A stretch of DNA of 64,000 nt from Litorimonas sp947503715 (GTDB taxonomy: Bacteria > Pseudomonadota > Alphaproteobacteria > Caulobacterales > Maricaulaceae). Below the pieces are notes generated by a model. The model searched no databases. It worked only from the letters and a program-made list of their open reading frames with translations, and had not been told where the DNA came from. The stretch covers positions 372,001-436,000 of the forward strand of contig NZ_CP189850.1 of assembly GCF_050271975.1 (NCBI RefSeq). The letters run 5' to 3'. The position numbers and the translations under genes are program-made. Positions within the stretch are counted from its first letter, which is position 1; every line of letters begins with the position of its first letter. This document shows, piece after piece, positions 7,640 to 16,594 of this stretch.

Positions 7640-10126
7640 TCAGTCTTGTAAACGCGCCGCGATGGCGGAGACTGTTTTGGACAGACCTTCATGCTCGACG
7701 TCTTTGACGAGCGCGGTGAGTGTCTCTGACAGCGCTGCGTCATCACTGCCAGACTTTAACTGTTCCTCTGCACGATCCAAGGCCTGCAGCAATACTCCGG
7801 CTTGATCCGCCGTCATCCCGTCATTGCGTTGCATTTGGTCAATATAGGCTTTTGCGACAACCGGTTCTGCGGGCCATGTGACCGGGAATTGTTGTTGTGG
7901 GTTAAACGTGTTGCCCTGATCGGCAAGCATGGCGGCAGCGATTTCATTCTCGGTTAAATGCTCACTCGGTGTGAGGGAAAAGACGTCCAATCCTCGCGCA
8001 ATTTCAGTCCCGTAAATATTGCCATTATACCAATAGGTCGACCAGTATCCGCCGAGAACGAGTTTTTCGTCATGGACGGGACCCCGGTCAAAATAGGCGA
8101 TCTCCACCGGATTTTCTGAATCCGTGAAGTCCATCACAGACAATCCGCCCTGATACCAGGCTTGGGCGAAAATATCACGCCCCGGGACGGGAATGATGGA
8201 GCCATTATGCGCGACGCAGTTTTCTGAGTCTGACTGCGGCGCTGGAACTTTATAATAGCTTTTGAAGGTCAGCTCGCCCTCTTCAATATCGTAAATCGCA
8301 TTCGCGCCCCAATCCTTGGGATCATAGACGCGACAGCGCGGACGGCTGCCCCCGCCCCATTCATCCGTGAAGAGGACTTTTGTCCCGTCATTATTGAATG
8401 TCGCGGAATGCCAATAGGCAAATCCCGTATCAACAACCTCGTCAATACGCGTTGGTTTTAGGGGGTCGGAAATATCAAAAATAATCCCGTTCCCGGAACA
8501 GGCCCCTGCCGCGATTTTCGCTTCGGGGAAGACTGTAATATCGTGACAGTGATTGGTTTGGTTCGTGTCCTGCGTCCCGTCACCGTGATCGCCGCCCTGC
8601 CATAATCCAGCCAAACGTCCCGACTCTTCATCGGCGAAGACCGTGGGGCTGTCGATGATACGGGATTTGGATGGATCCGCGAGTGGTATCTCAATCACAT
8701 CAATGCGGAAGAGTGCCGTCCGATCATCGCCAGCAACACCGCCGACGCAGCCCTCTAACTCTTCATCCTTCCGAATTGAGGATGTGCCCGAATTATAAAC
8801 GACCAGCTTGGTCTCGTCTTGGGTGACAACCGAATGGGTGTGGGAACCACGACAGGTTTGGACTTGGCCGACCTGTACGGGTTTGGCCAGATCGCTAATG
8901 TCGAAAATCCGAATGCCCCGGAAACGCTCTGCACTCACATCTTCGCTAATGCCCTGTAATCCGCAATCAACCCGACCACGTGTTTGCTCAACCGACATGA
9001 TGAGAAGGTCATCCACGATGGAGACATCGCCCTGTCCGCCCGGACAGACGACTGAGCTAAAGAGTTCCGGTGTGCCGTCCTCTTGGAGTTTGTAAATACT
9101 AAAGCCGTGATAATTGCCCGTCACGAGAATGTCGTCCTGAAAGGCCATATCCGTATTGGCAAAACTAAAGAGCGGGGAGCGGGAGCCCCATTCGGTGCCC
9201 TCCACACTCTGCCCATCATCACGGCCCGTCTTGGCCGCGTCGTCTTTTGAAATAATCGGCGGCAGACCTGCCGGATTTTTGGGATCGAAAAAGCCTGCCG
9301 GCTTCGGCAATGTCGCGACGCGTTTCAGGTTCAGAATGGCCGACTCCGCATTGTTAAAACCCCCTTTGAGGTTCGCCCTCGGATCCGAAGAAAAAGAGCT
9401 CAAAATCGCACTCATCTGCTCAATCTCGGAGGTTTGATCATTGATAATATCATTTGTGAAATCGAACAGGACGGGATCATAGGCCGAGCCCGGCTGATCT
9501 GTCAGCGTTTCCACCATCGTCAAGGCCCCATCATGATGTGCAATCATCAGGGTCAGGAACAGTTTGTCAAAATCGACGCCTTCAGACGCGGCCAATTTTG
9601 CCATCTCTTCCGGACTGGCCATGCCCTCCATCTCATGGTGAGCGCCCATGCTCTCGCCTGTACTGCCACTGTGATGTTCGTGACCACCTGACATAGTGAG
9701 CGGTTCGTTCCGCTCCGTCAGCCAGTCTTCCATAAACTTAATTTCGTCCGCTTGGGAGGCTTTGATCCGGCTGGCAATATCGACGATCTCTTTGCGGTTC
9801 GTGCGGGACTCCACAAGATTGGCCATTTCCACGGCCTGCGCATGATGCGGGATCATGTTCTGCATGAACATCACATCATCGGGTGAATAACTATTATCGG
9901 CAATTTTGATCGCGTCTTCCGCGACCAGTGTTTGTGACGATTGTCCGGGCGCGCCCGGTAGAATAATCGGCGCGGTACTGGCGGCAGCGCGTTGAACGGC
10001 CTCATCGGTAGAGGTCTCGGCAGCTTCAACAGGATCGGGGCTATCGGCCTGCTGACAGTTTGACAGGACAAGGCCGCTCAGCGCCGTGGCCAAAAATAGA
10101 GTTTTAAAGGTCGGAATGCGGGTCAT
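7640..10126 (-). CDS. DUF305 and LVIVD-propeller lipoprotein
   Basis: An 828-aa lipoprotein; the signal ends LSGLVLSNCQQ. Residues about 80-250 form a DUF305 domain, a ferritin-like four-helix unit, with its hallmark pairs MIPHHAQAVEMA and LMIAHHDGALTM; such His/Met pairs are associated with copper or other metal handling in family members. A Met/His-rich loop (GGHEHHSGSTGESMGAHHEM) lies between the pairs and would bind metal. Residues 300-740 form a seven-bladed LVIVD/choice-of-anchor type propeller with recurring strands such as GIRIFDISDLAKPVQV and GNGIIFDISDPLKPTRI. The C-terminal 90 residues are helical. The combination in one chain suggests a periplasmic metal-linked surface protein; that role is inference. 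Confidence 0.88.
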   Translation of the reverse strand: MTRIPTFKTLFLATALSGLVLSNCQQADSPDPVEAAETSTDEAVQRAAASTAPIILPGAPGQSSQTLVAEDAIKIADNSYSPDDVMFMQNMIPHHAQAVEMANLVESRTNRKEIVDIASRIKASQADEIKFMEDWLTERNEPLTMSGGHEHHSGSTGESMGAHHEMEGMASPEEMAKLAASEGVDFDKLFLTLMIAHHDGALTMVETLTDQPGSAYDPVLFDFTNDIINDQTSEIEQMSAILSSFSSDPRANLKGGFNNAESAILNLKRVATLPKPAGFFDPKNPAGLPPIISKDDAAKTGRDDGQSVEGTEWGSRSPLFSFANTDMAFQDDILVTGNYHGFSIYKLQEDGTPELFSSVVCPGGQGDVSIVDDLLIMSVEQTRGRVDCGLQGISEDVSAERFRGIRIFDISDLAKPVQVGQVQTCRGSHTHSVVTQDETKLVVYNSGTSSIRKDEELEGCVGGVAGDDRTALFRIDVIEIPLADPSKSRIIDSPTVFADEESGRLAGLWQGGDHGDGTQDTNQTNHCHDITVFPEAKIAAGACSGNGIIFDISDPLKPTRIDEVVDTGFAYWHSATFNNDGTKVLFTDEWGGGSRPRCRVYDPKDWGANAIYDIEEGELTFKSYYKVPAPQSDSENCVAHNGSIIPVPGRDIFAQAWYQGGLSVMDFTDSENPVEIAYFDRGPVHDEKLVLGGYWSTYWYNGNIYGTEIARGLDVFSLTPSEHLTENEIAAAMLADQGNTFNPQQQFPVTWPAEPVVAKAYIDQMQRNDGMTADQAGVLLQALDRAEEQLKSGSDDAALSETLTALVKDVEHEGLSKTVSAIAARLQD

Positions 10127-10212
10127 GATCTATGTCTCTCTATGAAGGGAACACCTGTTCTTAATTCACAATGGCGAATTATTTCGCCGAGACATAGCAA
10201 AATCTGATTGAT

Positions 10213-11484
10213 TTAAGGCGCACTCACTTTCGGGGCCGGCGTCTGGTGTAACTCAAACGCTTTGTGCAAGGCGCGGACGGCGAGTTCCGTATATTCGCTG
10301 TCGATCAGGACCGAGATTTTGATCTCCGATGTGGCGATGACTTCGACATTGATGTTCTTATCCGCGAGGGCTTCGAACATAGTCTGCGCGACACCCGTGT
10401 GAGAGCGCATGCCGATGCCGACGACGGAAACTTTGGTGACGTCCGAGTCCGATTTAATGCCGGAAAAACCAATCTCTTCCTTGGAGCCTTCCAAGGCTGT
10501 CAGAGCTTTCTCGAGGTCCCGCTTGCCGACCGTGAAGGTCAGGTTGGCGGAGTTATCCGAGCGGGAAATCCCCTGCACGATCATATCAACGATGACATTG
10601 GCATCAGACATCGCGCGACAGACCTTGGCGACCATGCCGGGCGCGTCTTTCAATTTAAGCAATGTGATTTGGGCTTCGTCGCGTGAATAGGCGACGCCGC
10701 TGACGACTCGTTCTTCCATGGTTTCATCCTCGTGGCAGACCAGGGTTCCGGGGTTTTCGTCCCCGACCTCCGCCATGCTGGTCAACACGCGGATGGGGAG
10801 ATTATTATTCATGGCCAATTCGACCGAACGGGTTTGGAGCACTTTCGCGCCAAGCGAGGCGAGTTCCAGCATTTCCTCAAAAGCGATACGGTTCAGGCGG
10901 CGGGCATCTTTCGCGATGCGCGGGTCCGTCGTATAGATACCGTCGACATCGGTATAAATATCGCAACGGTCAGCTTTCAGCGCAACAGCAATGGCAACGG
11001 CCGACGTATCAGAGCCACCACGACCCAGCGTGGAAATCCGGCCCGTCTCGTTCACGCCCTGGAATCCTGCGACAACGGCGACATTCCCGTCCTTCATGGA
11101 GGGGCCAATGGCGGAAGATTCGATTTCCGCGATACGGGCTTTGGAATGGGCCATGTCGGTGCGCAGCGGGATTTGCCAGCCGAGCCAGCTCCGCGCTTTC
11201 AACCCGCGACGACGCAGAGCAATGGCGAGAAGGCCGGAGGTGACTTGTTCACCACTGGCGACGATGGAGTCATATTCATCCTCAATCGCTGCGCCCTTAT
11301 CAGAGTCAGCATCCAATTCATCGACCAGCGCGACAAGGCGGTTGGTTTCCCCGCTCATGGCGGAGACAACGACAGCAACTTCATTGCCATCTTTCGCCTC
11401 TTCCGCGACTAATCCCGCGACGTGACGAATACGTTCCAGATTGGCAACAGAAGTGCCGCCGAATTTCATGACGATGCGGGCCAA
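10213..11484 (-). CDS. lysC: Aspartate kinase
   Basis: Aspartokinase, catalysing ATP-dependent phosphorylation of aspartate, the first step towards Lys, Thr and Met. 423 aa, full length. The N-terminal kinase domain starts MKFGGTSVANLERI and includes LGRGGSDTSAVAIA and the Asp-rich CDIYTDVDGIYTTDPRI. The C-terminal 160 residues hold two ACT domains (LKDAPGMVAKVC and VVGIGMRSHTGVA), consistent with feedback control by amino acids. The start is TTG at 11484, preceded by a perfect AAGGAG seven bases upstream, which decides the start. Transcribed alone. Confidence 0.97.
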   Translation of the reverse strand: MARIVMKFGGTSVANLERIRHVAGLVAEEAKDGNEVAVVVSAMSGETNRLVALVDELDADSDKGAAIEDEYDSIVASGEQVTSGLLAIALRRRGLKARSWLGWQIPLRTDMAHSKARIAEIESSAIGPSMKDGNVAVVAGFQGVNETGRISTLGRGGSDTSAVAIAVALKADRCDIYTDVDGIYTTDPRIAKDARRLNRIAFEEMLELASLGAKVLQTRSVELAMNNNLPIRVLTSMAEVGDENPGTLVCHEDETMEERVVSGVAYSRDEAQITLLKLKDAPGMVAKVCRAMSDANVIVDMIVQGISRSDNSANLTFTVGKRDLEKALTALEGSKEEIGFSGIKSDSDVTKVSVVGIGMRSHTGVAQTMFEALADKNINVEVIATSEIKISVLIDSEYTELAVRALHKAFELHQTPAPKVSAP

Positions 11485-11629
11485 AGCCAGCTCCTTGGGT
11501 TATTTATTGACAATGGAAACAGGTTTGTTCCATCGAAGCGGCGACCTCTTAGGCATATGTGTCGAAATGCGCAATGGTTGAGATAGTGAACAATGACGTT
11601 GCACCAAAATTTTGGATTGGACTTTAATC

Positions 11630-12172
11630 ATGCGTTACACTCTAAACTGCGCCGTCGTGATTTTGCTGGTCATCATCGGAAATATCGCCTGCAGCGCAAG
11701 TCCAAGTGGGACCGTGGTAGATATTACCAATGTCAAATCCGGATTAGTCTGTCTGTATAAATTTGAAGAGGGCGTCGGCTACCTAGATGATGCGCATGTC
11801 TGTTTTGAGACTGAAGACATCTACATCACAGGGCAAAGTGAATGTGTGTTTGACGGAAGAGCGGAGCCTTGCACATGGTACGGCTACGAATTCGACTATG
11901 ACAATAAGTCAAGCTCACCTGTAATCTTGACCTGCAAATACTCGTCTCATGAAGATACCGTTGTCGGAAATCCGGACGGTATTTGGGGAGAAGATATTTC
12001 GAGCTATGAGATTACGCTTGAACCGGGAAAAAATCATTTCTCCAATCCCCAATATACAGTCTACCGGACTGGATTAGGTGAAAACCCAAGGCGAAGAGTG
12101 ACGGTTTGCGGTATTGAAGGTCAACAGGCATTTGTATCGGAATTCAACATTCACTTGCCGTCGGCTCCATAA
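11630..12172 (+). CDS. Hypothetical secreted Cys-containing protein
   Basis: A 180-aa protein without a recognised family. The frame opens at a TTG at 11612, but ATG 11630 gives the compact signal MRYTLNCAVVILLVIIGNIACSAS, which looks like a marginal lipobox (N-I-A-C). The mature part has paired Cys (VCLYKF, VCFET, CVFDGRAEPC, TCKYS, VCGIEG), suggesting disulfides and an oxidising location, and is otherwise acidic and beta-rich. Flanked by lysC (divergent) and the CsbD gene (convergent). Confidence 0.65.
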   Translation: MRYTLNCAVVILLVIIGNIACSASPSGTVVDITNVKSGLVCLYKFEEGVGYLDDAHVCFETEDIYITGQSECVFDGRAEPCTWYGYEFDYDNKSSSPVILTCKYSSHEDTVVGNPDGIWGEDISSYEITLEPGKNHFSNPQYTVYRTGLGENPRRRVTVCGIEGQQAFVSEFNIHLPSAP

Positions 12173-12203
12173 AAAAAGCCGCATCACCCGGAGGGTGCGC
12201 GGC
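12171..12203 (-). terminator. Rho-independent terminator of the CsbD gene
   Basis: Stem GCCGC/GCGGC (12178-12182, 12199-12203) stacked on CACCC/GGGTG, followed on the minus strand by seven T (12171-12177). It lies just beyond the CsbD stop and also directly after the stop of the convergent gene, so it may serve both. Confidence 0.8.
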
Positions 12204-12228
12204 ATTTCTTGAAGTTTGGCGTTTAGAC

Positions 12229-12402
12229 CTATTTTTCTTCAATGGCGTCTTTTGCATCGCCAACGACACCTTGGGCTTTGCCCTTCATTTCCTGAAGTTT
12301 GCCCTTGGCCTGCATCTCTTTATTATCAATTGCATCACCTGCGGCTTGTTTGGCTTTACCGGCGGCTTTGTTGGCTGCACCTTTGATGTGTTCGGATTCC
12401 AT
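12229..12402 (-). CDS. CsbD-like stress protein
   Basis: A 57-aa protein read directly from the sequence: MESEHIKGAANKAAGKAKQ, then AAGDAIDNKEMQAKGK and ending in VVGDAKDAIEEK. The repeating GKAKQAAGD / KGKLQEMKGKAQ pattern is the CsbD family signature, small helical hydrophilic proteins induced by general stress in many bacteria. AGGAGAG lies 5-11 bases upstream of the ATG. It has its own terminator and is divergent from ubiG, sharing a 77-base intergenic promoter region. Precise function of the family is unknown. Confidence 0.9.
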   Translation of the reverse strand: MESEHIKGAANKAAGKAKQAAGDAIDNKEMQAKGKLQEMKGKAQGVVGDAKDAIEEK

Positions 12403-12479
12403 AATTTCTCTCCTGTTGATTTGTTGCTACGTATATAAAACGCAAACACACGTGATTTCGTTCCGAAAGATTTAGTCCT

Positions 12480-13247
12480 ATGGCCCATTCCGATGTTCAG
12501 CCCGACCGTCTCTCGCGCGTTTCCGTCGATCCGGCGGAGATGGCGAGCTTTTCGCGTATGGCGGCGGATTGGTGGGATCCGACGGGGCCGTTTAAGCCGC
12601 TGCATATTATGAACGGGGCGCGGTTGTCATTTATCAAAGAGACGGTCTGCGAACATTTTGGATTGGACCCCGAAGCCGAACAACCGCTGAAAGGTCTTCG
12701 GGTTCTCGATATTGGCTGCGGCGGTGGACTGCTCTGTGAGCCGATGGTGCGATTGGGTGCCACTGTTACGGGTGTCGATGCGTTAGAACGCAATCTCAAG
12801 ACGGCAAAGACCCATGCCGAGCAAGTCGGCGTCGAGGTCGATTACCGCCACGGCACGATTGAACAAATGGTGGAGGCTGGCGAAGCTCCCTATGATGTTG
12901 TGCTGAATATGGAAGTCATTGAACACGTCGCCAACCCACCGGAGTTCATGGCGGATTGCGGCGCGATGGCGCGGCCGGGCGGGATCATGCTCTGCTCCAC
13001 CATTAACCGCACACTCAAGGCTTTTGCTTTTGCGATTGTCGGCGCGGAATATGTCCTGCGCTGGCTGCCACGCGGAACGCATCAATATGCAAAGCTCGTG
13101 AAGCCCGTTGAGTTAACGCGTTGGATGACGGATGCGGGATTAGACGTTCGTGAACAGATCGGCATGAGCCTCAATCCGATCACGCAGGTGTGGACACTTT
13201 CTGGGGATAAATCGATTAATTACGTGACGGTCGGTACCAAACCCTGA
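12480..13247 (+). CDS. ubiG: Ubiquinone biosynthesis O-methyltransferase
   Basis: UbiG performs both O-methylation steps of ubiquinone synthesis using S-adenosylmethionine. 255 aa, the usual length. The family opener (SVDPAEMASFSRMAADWWDP then GPFKPLHIMN) is followed by motif I VLDIGCGGGLLCEPM, the acidic GVDALERN and the post-motif VVLNMEVIEHVANP. The C-terminal THQYAKLVKPVEL is also typical. It is divergent from CsbD and stands alone, with a small GGGTT/AACCC stem just after its stop. Confidence 0.97.
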   Translation: MAHSDVQPDRLSRVSVDPAEMASFSRMAADWWDPTGPFKPLHIMNGARLSFIKETVCEHFGLDPEAEQPLKGLRVLDIGCGGGLLCEPMVRLGATVTGVDALERNLKTAKTHAEQVGVEVDYRHGTIEQMVEAGEAPYDVVLNMEVIEHVANPPEFMADCGAMARPGGIMLCSTINRTLKAFAFAIVGAEYVLRWLPRGTHQYAKLVKPVELTRWMTDAGLDVREQIGMSLNPITQVWTLSGDKSINYVTVGTKP

Positions 13248-13464
13248 AATTCACAGGGTTAATAAAACCCTAACAAATAACGGCCTGTTCTCGCAGATGT
13301 GATTTAACTGTGTATGTCTTATTTCGGCCAAAATGCTAATTATAACAGTGAGGTAACAAGTTAACGCACGTTAAGGATTTTGGCATTTTTTTAATGGAAC
13401 GGATGTGTTCCAGTAAGTGTTTATCCTTCAGGTTAGCGTCATGTTAAGTATGAAAGAGGCAGCT

Positions 13465-14088
13465 ATGTCCCTATTTAAAACGGCCCCTGTGGATATGTTC
13501 ACAACTCTGCGCCCGCGTCCGCTTGCGGGGCGTGAGCTCTCCGAAATCAAAGCTGTTCAGGCGTCTATCGCCCGTTTCGGCCTCCTCTCCCCGATTATCG
13601 TCACGCGCAATCATGGCAAGCTTACAATTGTGGATGGCCGGAAGCGTCTCGCCGCCATTCGTCGTCTGGATTTCATGGGGCTTTTACCGCGTTCACTTGT
13701 CAATATTCCATTTATTGAGCTCTCAGAGTTAAAGGATTCAGCCGATCAGACTCCGGCCCTCATGTCCAATCGCGATCTCTATAATACCGTCATTGGCATG
13801 TTTCGTCAGAATCAGGACGTTGATGCCATCGCGGCGGATCTATATCTCTGCCATAAAAGCGTGCGGCAGGTTTTGACGCTGTCCAGATTGTCCCCGCGTC
13901 TGCGCAAAGCGTTTTTCAACCGCACGATCGATTTCAGCCGCGCGAAAAGCTATGCCGCTATCGCCGGACACGTGGCGCAGGAAGAGGCCTTTATGGCGCT
14001 TGGACCCTTTGCGACAGAGCAGAATATAATGGACCATATTCATAATCCGGAACCACATTTCGACGTTCCAATGCGGATGGCCGCCTAA
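13465..14088 (+). CDS. ParB-like nuclease-domain protein
   Basis: A 207-aa protein with an N-terminal ParB/Srx-type domain: RPLAGRELSEIKAVQASIAR, GLLSPIIVTRNHGKLTIVDG and RKRLAAIRRLD correspond to the conserved boxes of that fold. The middle (DAIAADLYLCHKSVRQVLTL) is a KorB-like helix-turn-helix. It lacks the ParB C-terminal dimerisation domain, parA is not adjacent, and the canonical GERR(x)R arginine patch is not visible, so it is unlikely to be the chromosome partition protein; a transcriptional regulator is more plausible. ATG 13465 is preferred because AAGAGG precedes it; 13441 and GTG 13417 are alternatives. An imperfect palindrome TGGAAC-N6-GTTCCA lies at 13395-13412. Confidence 0.75.
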   Translation: MSLFKTAPVDMFTTLRPRPLAGRELSEIKAVQASIARFGLLSPIIVTRNHGKLTIVDGRKRLAAIRRLDFMGLLPRSLVNIPFIELSELKDSADQTPALMSNRDLYNTVIGMFRQNQDVDAIAADLYLCHKSVRQVLTLSRLSPRLRKAFFNRTIDFSRAKSYAAIAGHVAQEEAFMALGPFATEQNIMDHIHNPEPHFDVPMRMAA

Positions 14089-15083
14089 TCCGTTTCAGAT
14101 TTTAGAGGCCGCGCGAGCAGCGCGGTCATCGCCTCTGCCGGTGTTATGTCGCCACTGAGAACGCGGTTCACTGCCACACAAATTGGCATATCGACATTGT
14201 GCTTTTCTGCCAGTCTGACAAGAGCCGGCGCTGTCGCAACACCTTCTGTCACGGAATTTCGAGCCGCCAGAATATCTTTCAGGCTTTCACCCTGTCCCAA
14301 ACTCATCCCGCAGGACATATTGCGGGATTGTGTTGAGGAACAGGTCAGGACCAAATCGCCCAATCCGCACAACCCGGAAAGCGTCTCGGCTTCTGCACCC
14401 AAAGCCGCGCCCAGTCGGTTCATCTCCGCAAATCCGCGCGCGATCAGGGCGGCATGGGCGCTCTGCCCCAACCCCATACCCAGCAACATACCGCAGCCGA
14501 TTGCGAGAACGTTTTTCACCGCGCCGCCTATCTCCGCACCGATCATGTCATCGGTGGTATAGGGGCGGAATGTCAGCCCTCGAATGAGCGGCGCGAGTGC
14601 ATTGGCCGCCGCCAAATCATCGCCCGCCAGAGTCACAGCCGTCGGCAAACCTGCGACAACGTCTTTGGCAAAGCTGGGCCCTGAGAGGACGAAGCGCGAC
14701 GCTTGCGGAACCGTCTCGGCCAGAACCTCATTCATGAAATCCAACGTCGAAATCTCGATACCTTTGGAGCAGAGAATGACGGGTAACCCGTCCGGAATAT
14801 GCGTTGCGAAAGCTTCCAACTGACCGCGCGTATGCTGCGCGGGAATGACGGAGAGGCAGAGTTTGGCGGCTGCAAAATTGGGCAGCTCCGCCGTTGCCGT
14901 AATATTTTCATGTAAGGGCGCATCGGGCAGATATTTTGCATTTTGGCGCGTCTCGTTGATCGCAGCGGCCTGTTCCGCATCCCGCATCCAGAGAGTCACA
15001 GCATGACCGTTGGACGCGAGGAGTTGCGCCAGTGCCGTGCCCCATGAGCCTGCCCCTAAAACAATAGCGTTCACTTGCGTCAT
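14085..15083 (-). CDS. gpsA: Glycerol-3-phosphate dehydrogenase [NAD(P)+]
   Basis: GpsA reduces dihydroxyacetone phosphate to sn-glycerol 3-phosphate for phospholipid synthesis. 332 aa, normal length. The dinucleotide-binding Rossmann motif is VLGAGSWGTALAQLLAS, followed by VILCSKGIE, LSGPSFAKDV and the catalytic-lysine block AEIGGAVKNVLAIGCGM; GLCGLGDLVLTC is also diagnostic. Start overlaps the DUF1178 stop as TAATG, so it is translationally coupled at the end of the grxC-nitrilase-DUF1178-gpsA operon. Confidence 0.97.
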   Translation of the reverse strand: MTQVNAIVLGAGSWGTALAQLLASNGHAVTLWMRDAEQAAAINETRQNAKYLPDAPLHENITATAELPNFAAAKLCLSVIPAQHTRGQLEAFATHIPDGLPVILCSKGIEISTLDFMNEVLAETVPQASRFVLSGPSFAKDVVAGLPTAVTLAGDDLAAANALAPLIRGLTFRPYTTDDMIGAEIGGAVKNVLAIGCGMLLGMGLGQSAHAALIARGFAEMNRLGAALGAEAETLSGLCGLGDLVLTCSSTQSRNMSCGMSLGQGESLKDILAARNSVTEGVATAPALVRLAEKHNVDMPICVAVNRVLSGDITPAEAMTALLARPLKSETD

Positions 15084-15517
15084 TAATTCAACTTCGGTTT
15101 TGATTTTTCAGGGACGAGGATATCGGGCAGAGGGTGCGCCTCTATCCCCTCCTCGGACAGGCTCGCGGATTCTTCCGGTGTAGTCGAGCCATAAATGCCG
15201 CGCGCAACTTTTTCGCCGTAATGAATAGCGCGGGCCTCTTCTGCGAATTTATCGCCGACATCTTCGCAATTTTTCGAAATTTCATCTCGGATTTTCGCCG
15301 CGACGGTGTTCATCGCCATCTTGGCTTTTTCTGACCGTGCCTCGACCTTTCGCGCGGTTTTGATCGCAGGGGCCATGATCGCTTTTTCGACATTCACGCT
15401 CTCGCAGATCGGGCAGGTCAGCAGGCCGCTTTTCGCCTGATCGTCATAGTCAGACGAAGACGAGAACCAGCCTTCAAATTCATGGTCGTGGTCGCAAATG
15501 AGCGTGTAGCGGATCAT
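15083..15517 (-). CDS. DUF1178 family zinc-ribbon protein
   Basis: A 144-aa DUF1178 protein, a family largely confined to Proteobacteria and often next to the nitrilase and grxC genes as here. MIRYTLICDHDHEFEGWF holds the first Cys, and LTCPICESVNVEKAIMAPAI supplies a CxxC, giving a likely zinc ribbon. The C-terminal half is acidic and helical. The ATG at 15517 overlaps the nitrilase stop as ATGA, which decides the start over the longer frame. Function unknown. Confidence 0.92.
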   Translation of the reverse strand: MIRYTLICDHDHEFEGWFSSSSDYDDQAKSGLLTCPICESVNVEKAIMAPAIKTARKVEARSEKAKMAMNTVAAKIRDEISKNCEDVGDKFAEEARAIHYGEKVARGIYGSTTPEESASLSEEGIEAHPLPDILVPEKSKPKLN

Positions 15518-16317
15518 GAGGGTGCCCCCCGCCAAGCCGGAATACGGGCGCGGGCTTTTGTGACAGCGGCGCGGTCTATGTCCGCCAGAATAAATCCGGG
15601 GTCATCATGATCGAGTTTTTCAAGAACCTCTCCCCATGGATCAACAATCAGGCTGCGCCCCCATGTGCGACGTCCATCCGCATGATGGCCGCCTTGTGCG
15701 GGGGCGATGACATAGGCCCCTGTTTCAATCGCACGCGCGCGGAGCAGAGTCTCCCAATGGGCTTTCCCCGTCGCGACGGTGAAGGCGGCGGGTACTGCAA
15801 TCAGGTCGACTTCGGCTTTGGCATAGCCCGCATAAAGCGATGGAAACCGGACGTCATAGCAGATGGAGAGGCCGAGATTTAAATCCCCGACTGGCGCGAT
15901 GACGGACCGTTCCCCAGCCGTGTAAGTGTCACTCTCGCGGTAATTCTCGGATTTTGAAATTGCCGCTTCGAATAAATGGATTTTGTCATATTGCGCGGAG
16001 AGCTTTCCGTCCGGCGTGAACAGTAGAGAGCGGTTCGCGATCTTCCCGTCGTCTCGCAAGATTGCGAGGGATCCGATGAGCAGATGGATATCGAGTTCTA
16101 CCGCCAGTGCTGCAAAAGCCGTCACACCCTCATCCTCTGCCATGGGCTTAACGCCACGCCGCAATTCCGTCGCATCCTTTTGCAGGAGATGCGTCATTTC
16201 GGGTGTCGCAATAAAGCGCGCACCGTCAGCGGCAGCCGCACGGATCAGGTCGGACGCCGCCGCAATATTCGCGACGACATCCGTCCCGGAGCACATCTGT
16301 ATCGCGGCAACCCGCAT
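15514..16317 (-). CDS. Carbon-nitrogen hydrolase (Nit1-type amidase)
   Basis: A 267-aa nitrilase-superfamily hydrolase. The catalytic triad is readable: Glu in ATPEMTHLL, Lys in YDKIHLFE and Cys in GLSICYDVRFPSLY. The sequence is closest in pattern to Nit1/NIT2-like deaminated-glutathione or omega-amidases, which repair side products of transaminases; the adjacent glutaredoxin gene fits a thiol context. The longer frame adds 28 residues unlike the family, so ATG 16317 (MRVAAIQMCSGT) is chosen; it lies one base after the grxC stop. Confidence 0.93.
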   Translation of the reverse strand: MRVAAIQMCSGTDVVANIAAASDLIRAAAADGARFIATPEMTHLLQKDATELRRGVKPMAEDEGVTAFAALAVELDIHLLIGSLAILRDDGKIANRSLLFTPDGKLSAQYDKIHLFEAAISKSENYRESDTYTAGERSVIAPVGDLNLGLSICYDVRFPSLYAGYAKAEVDLIAVPAAFTVATGKAHWETLLRARAIETGAYVIAPAQGGHHADGRRTWGRSLIVDPWGEVLEKLDHDDPGFILADIDRAAVTKARARIPAWRGAPS

Positions 16318-16318
16318 A

Positions 16319-16570
16319 TTAGAGGCCGAGCATCGCGTCGAGTTTCCCCGCACGCTCCAGCGCTGCGAGGTCGTCACTGCCGCCGACATGTTTGCCGTCA
16401 ATGAAGATTTGCGGGAAGGTGTTGCGGCCCGACCGCGCGTTCATTTCCTGCCGCTTTTCCGGTTTAGTGGCGGGGATATCGATGACGTCGACGCCCTTTT
16501 TCTCCAGCAAATGCTTGGCCCGAATACAGAACGGGCACATGAATTTGGAATACATTTCGACTTTGGCCAT
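16319..16570 (-). CDS. grxC: Glutaredoxin 3
   Basis: A small dithiol glutaredoxin, 83 aa, reducing disulfides with glutathione. The active site is FMCPFCIRAKHLL (Cys 12 and 15), the cis-Pro is in NTFPQIFIDGKHVGG and the helix DDLAALERAGKLD completes the fold. It follows comF by 24 bases and heads the coupled run to gpsA. Confidence 0.96.
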   Translation of the reverse strand: MAKVEMYSKFMCPFCIRAKHLLEKKGVDVIDIPATKPEKRQEMNARSGRNTFPQIFIDGKHVGGSDDLAALERAGKLDAMLGL

Positions 16571-16594
16571 GAGATTTTCTTTCCTGTTAGGTCC

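Noticed and set aside
13359..13380. CtrA-like box upstream of the ParB-like gene
   Set aside because: GTTAAC-GCACG-TTAA has six rather than seven bases between TTAA half-sites and is otherwise unremarkable.
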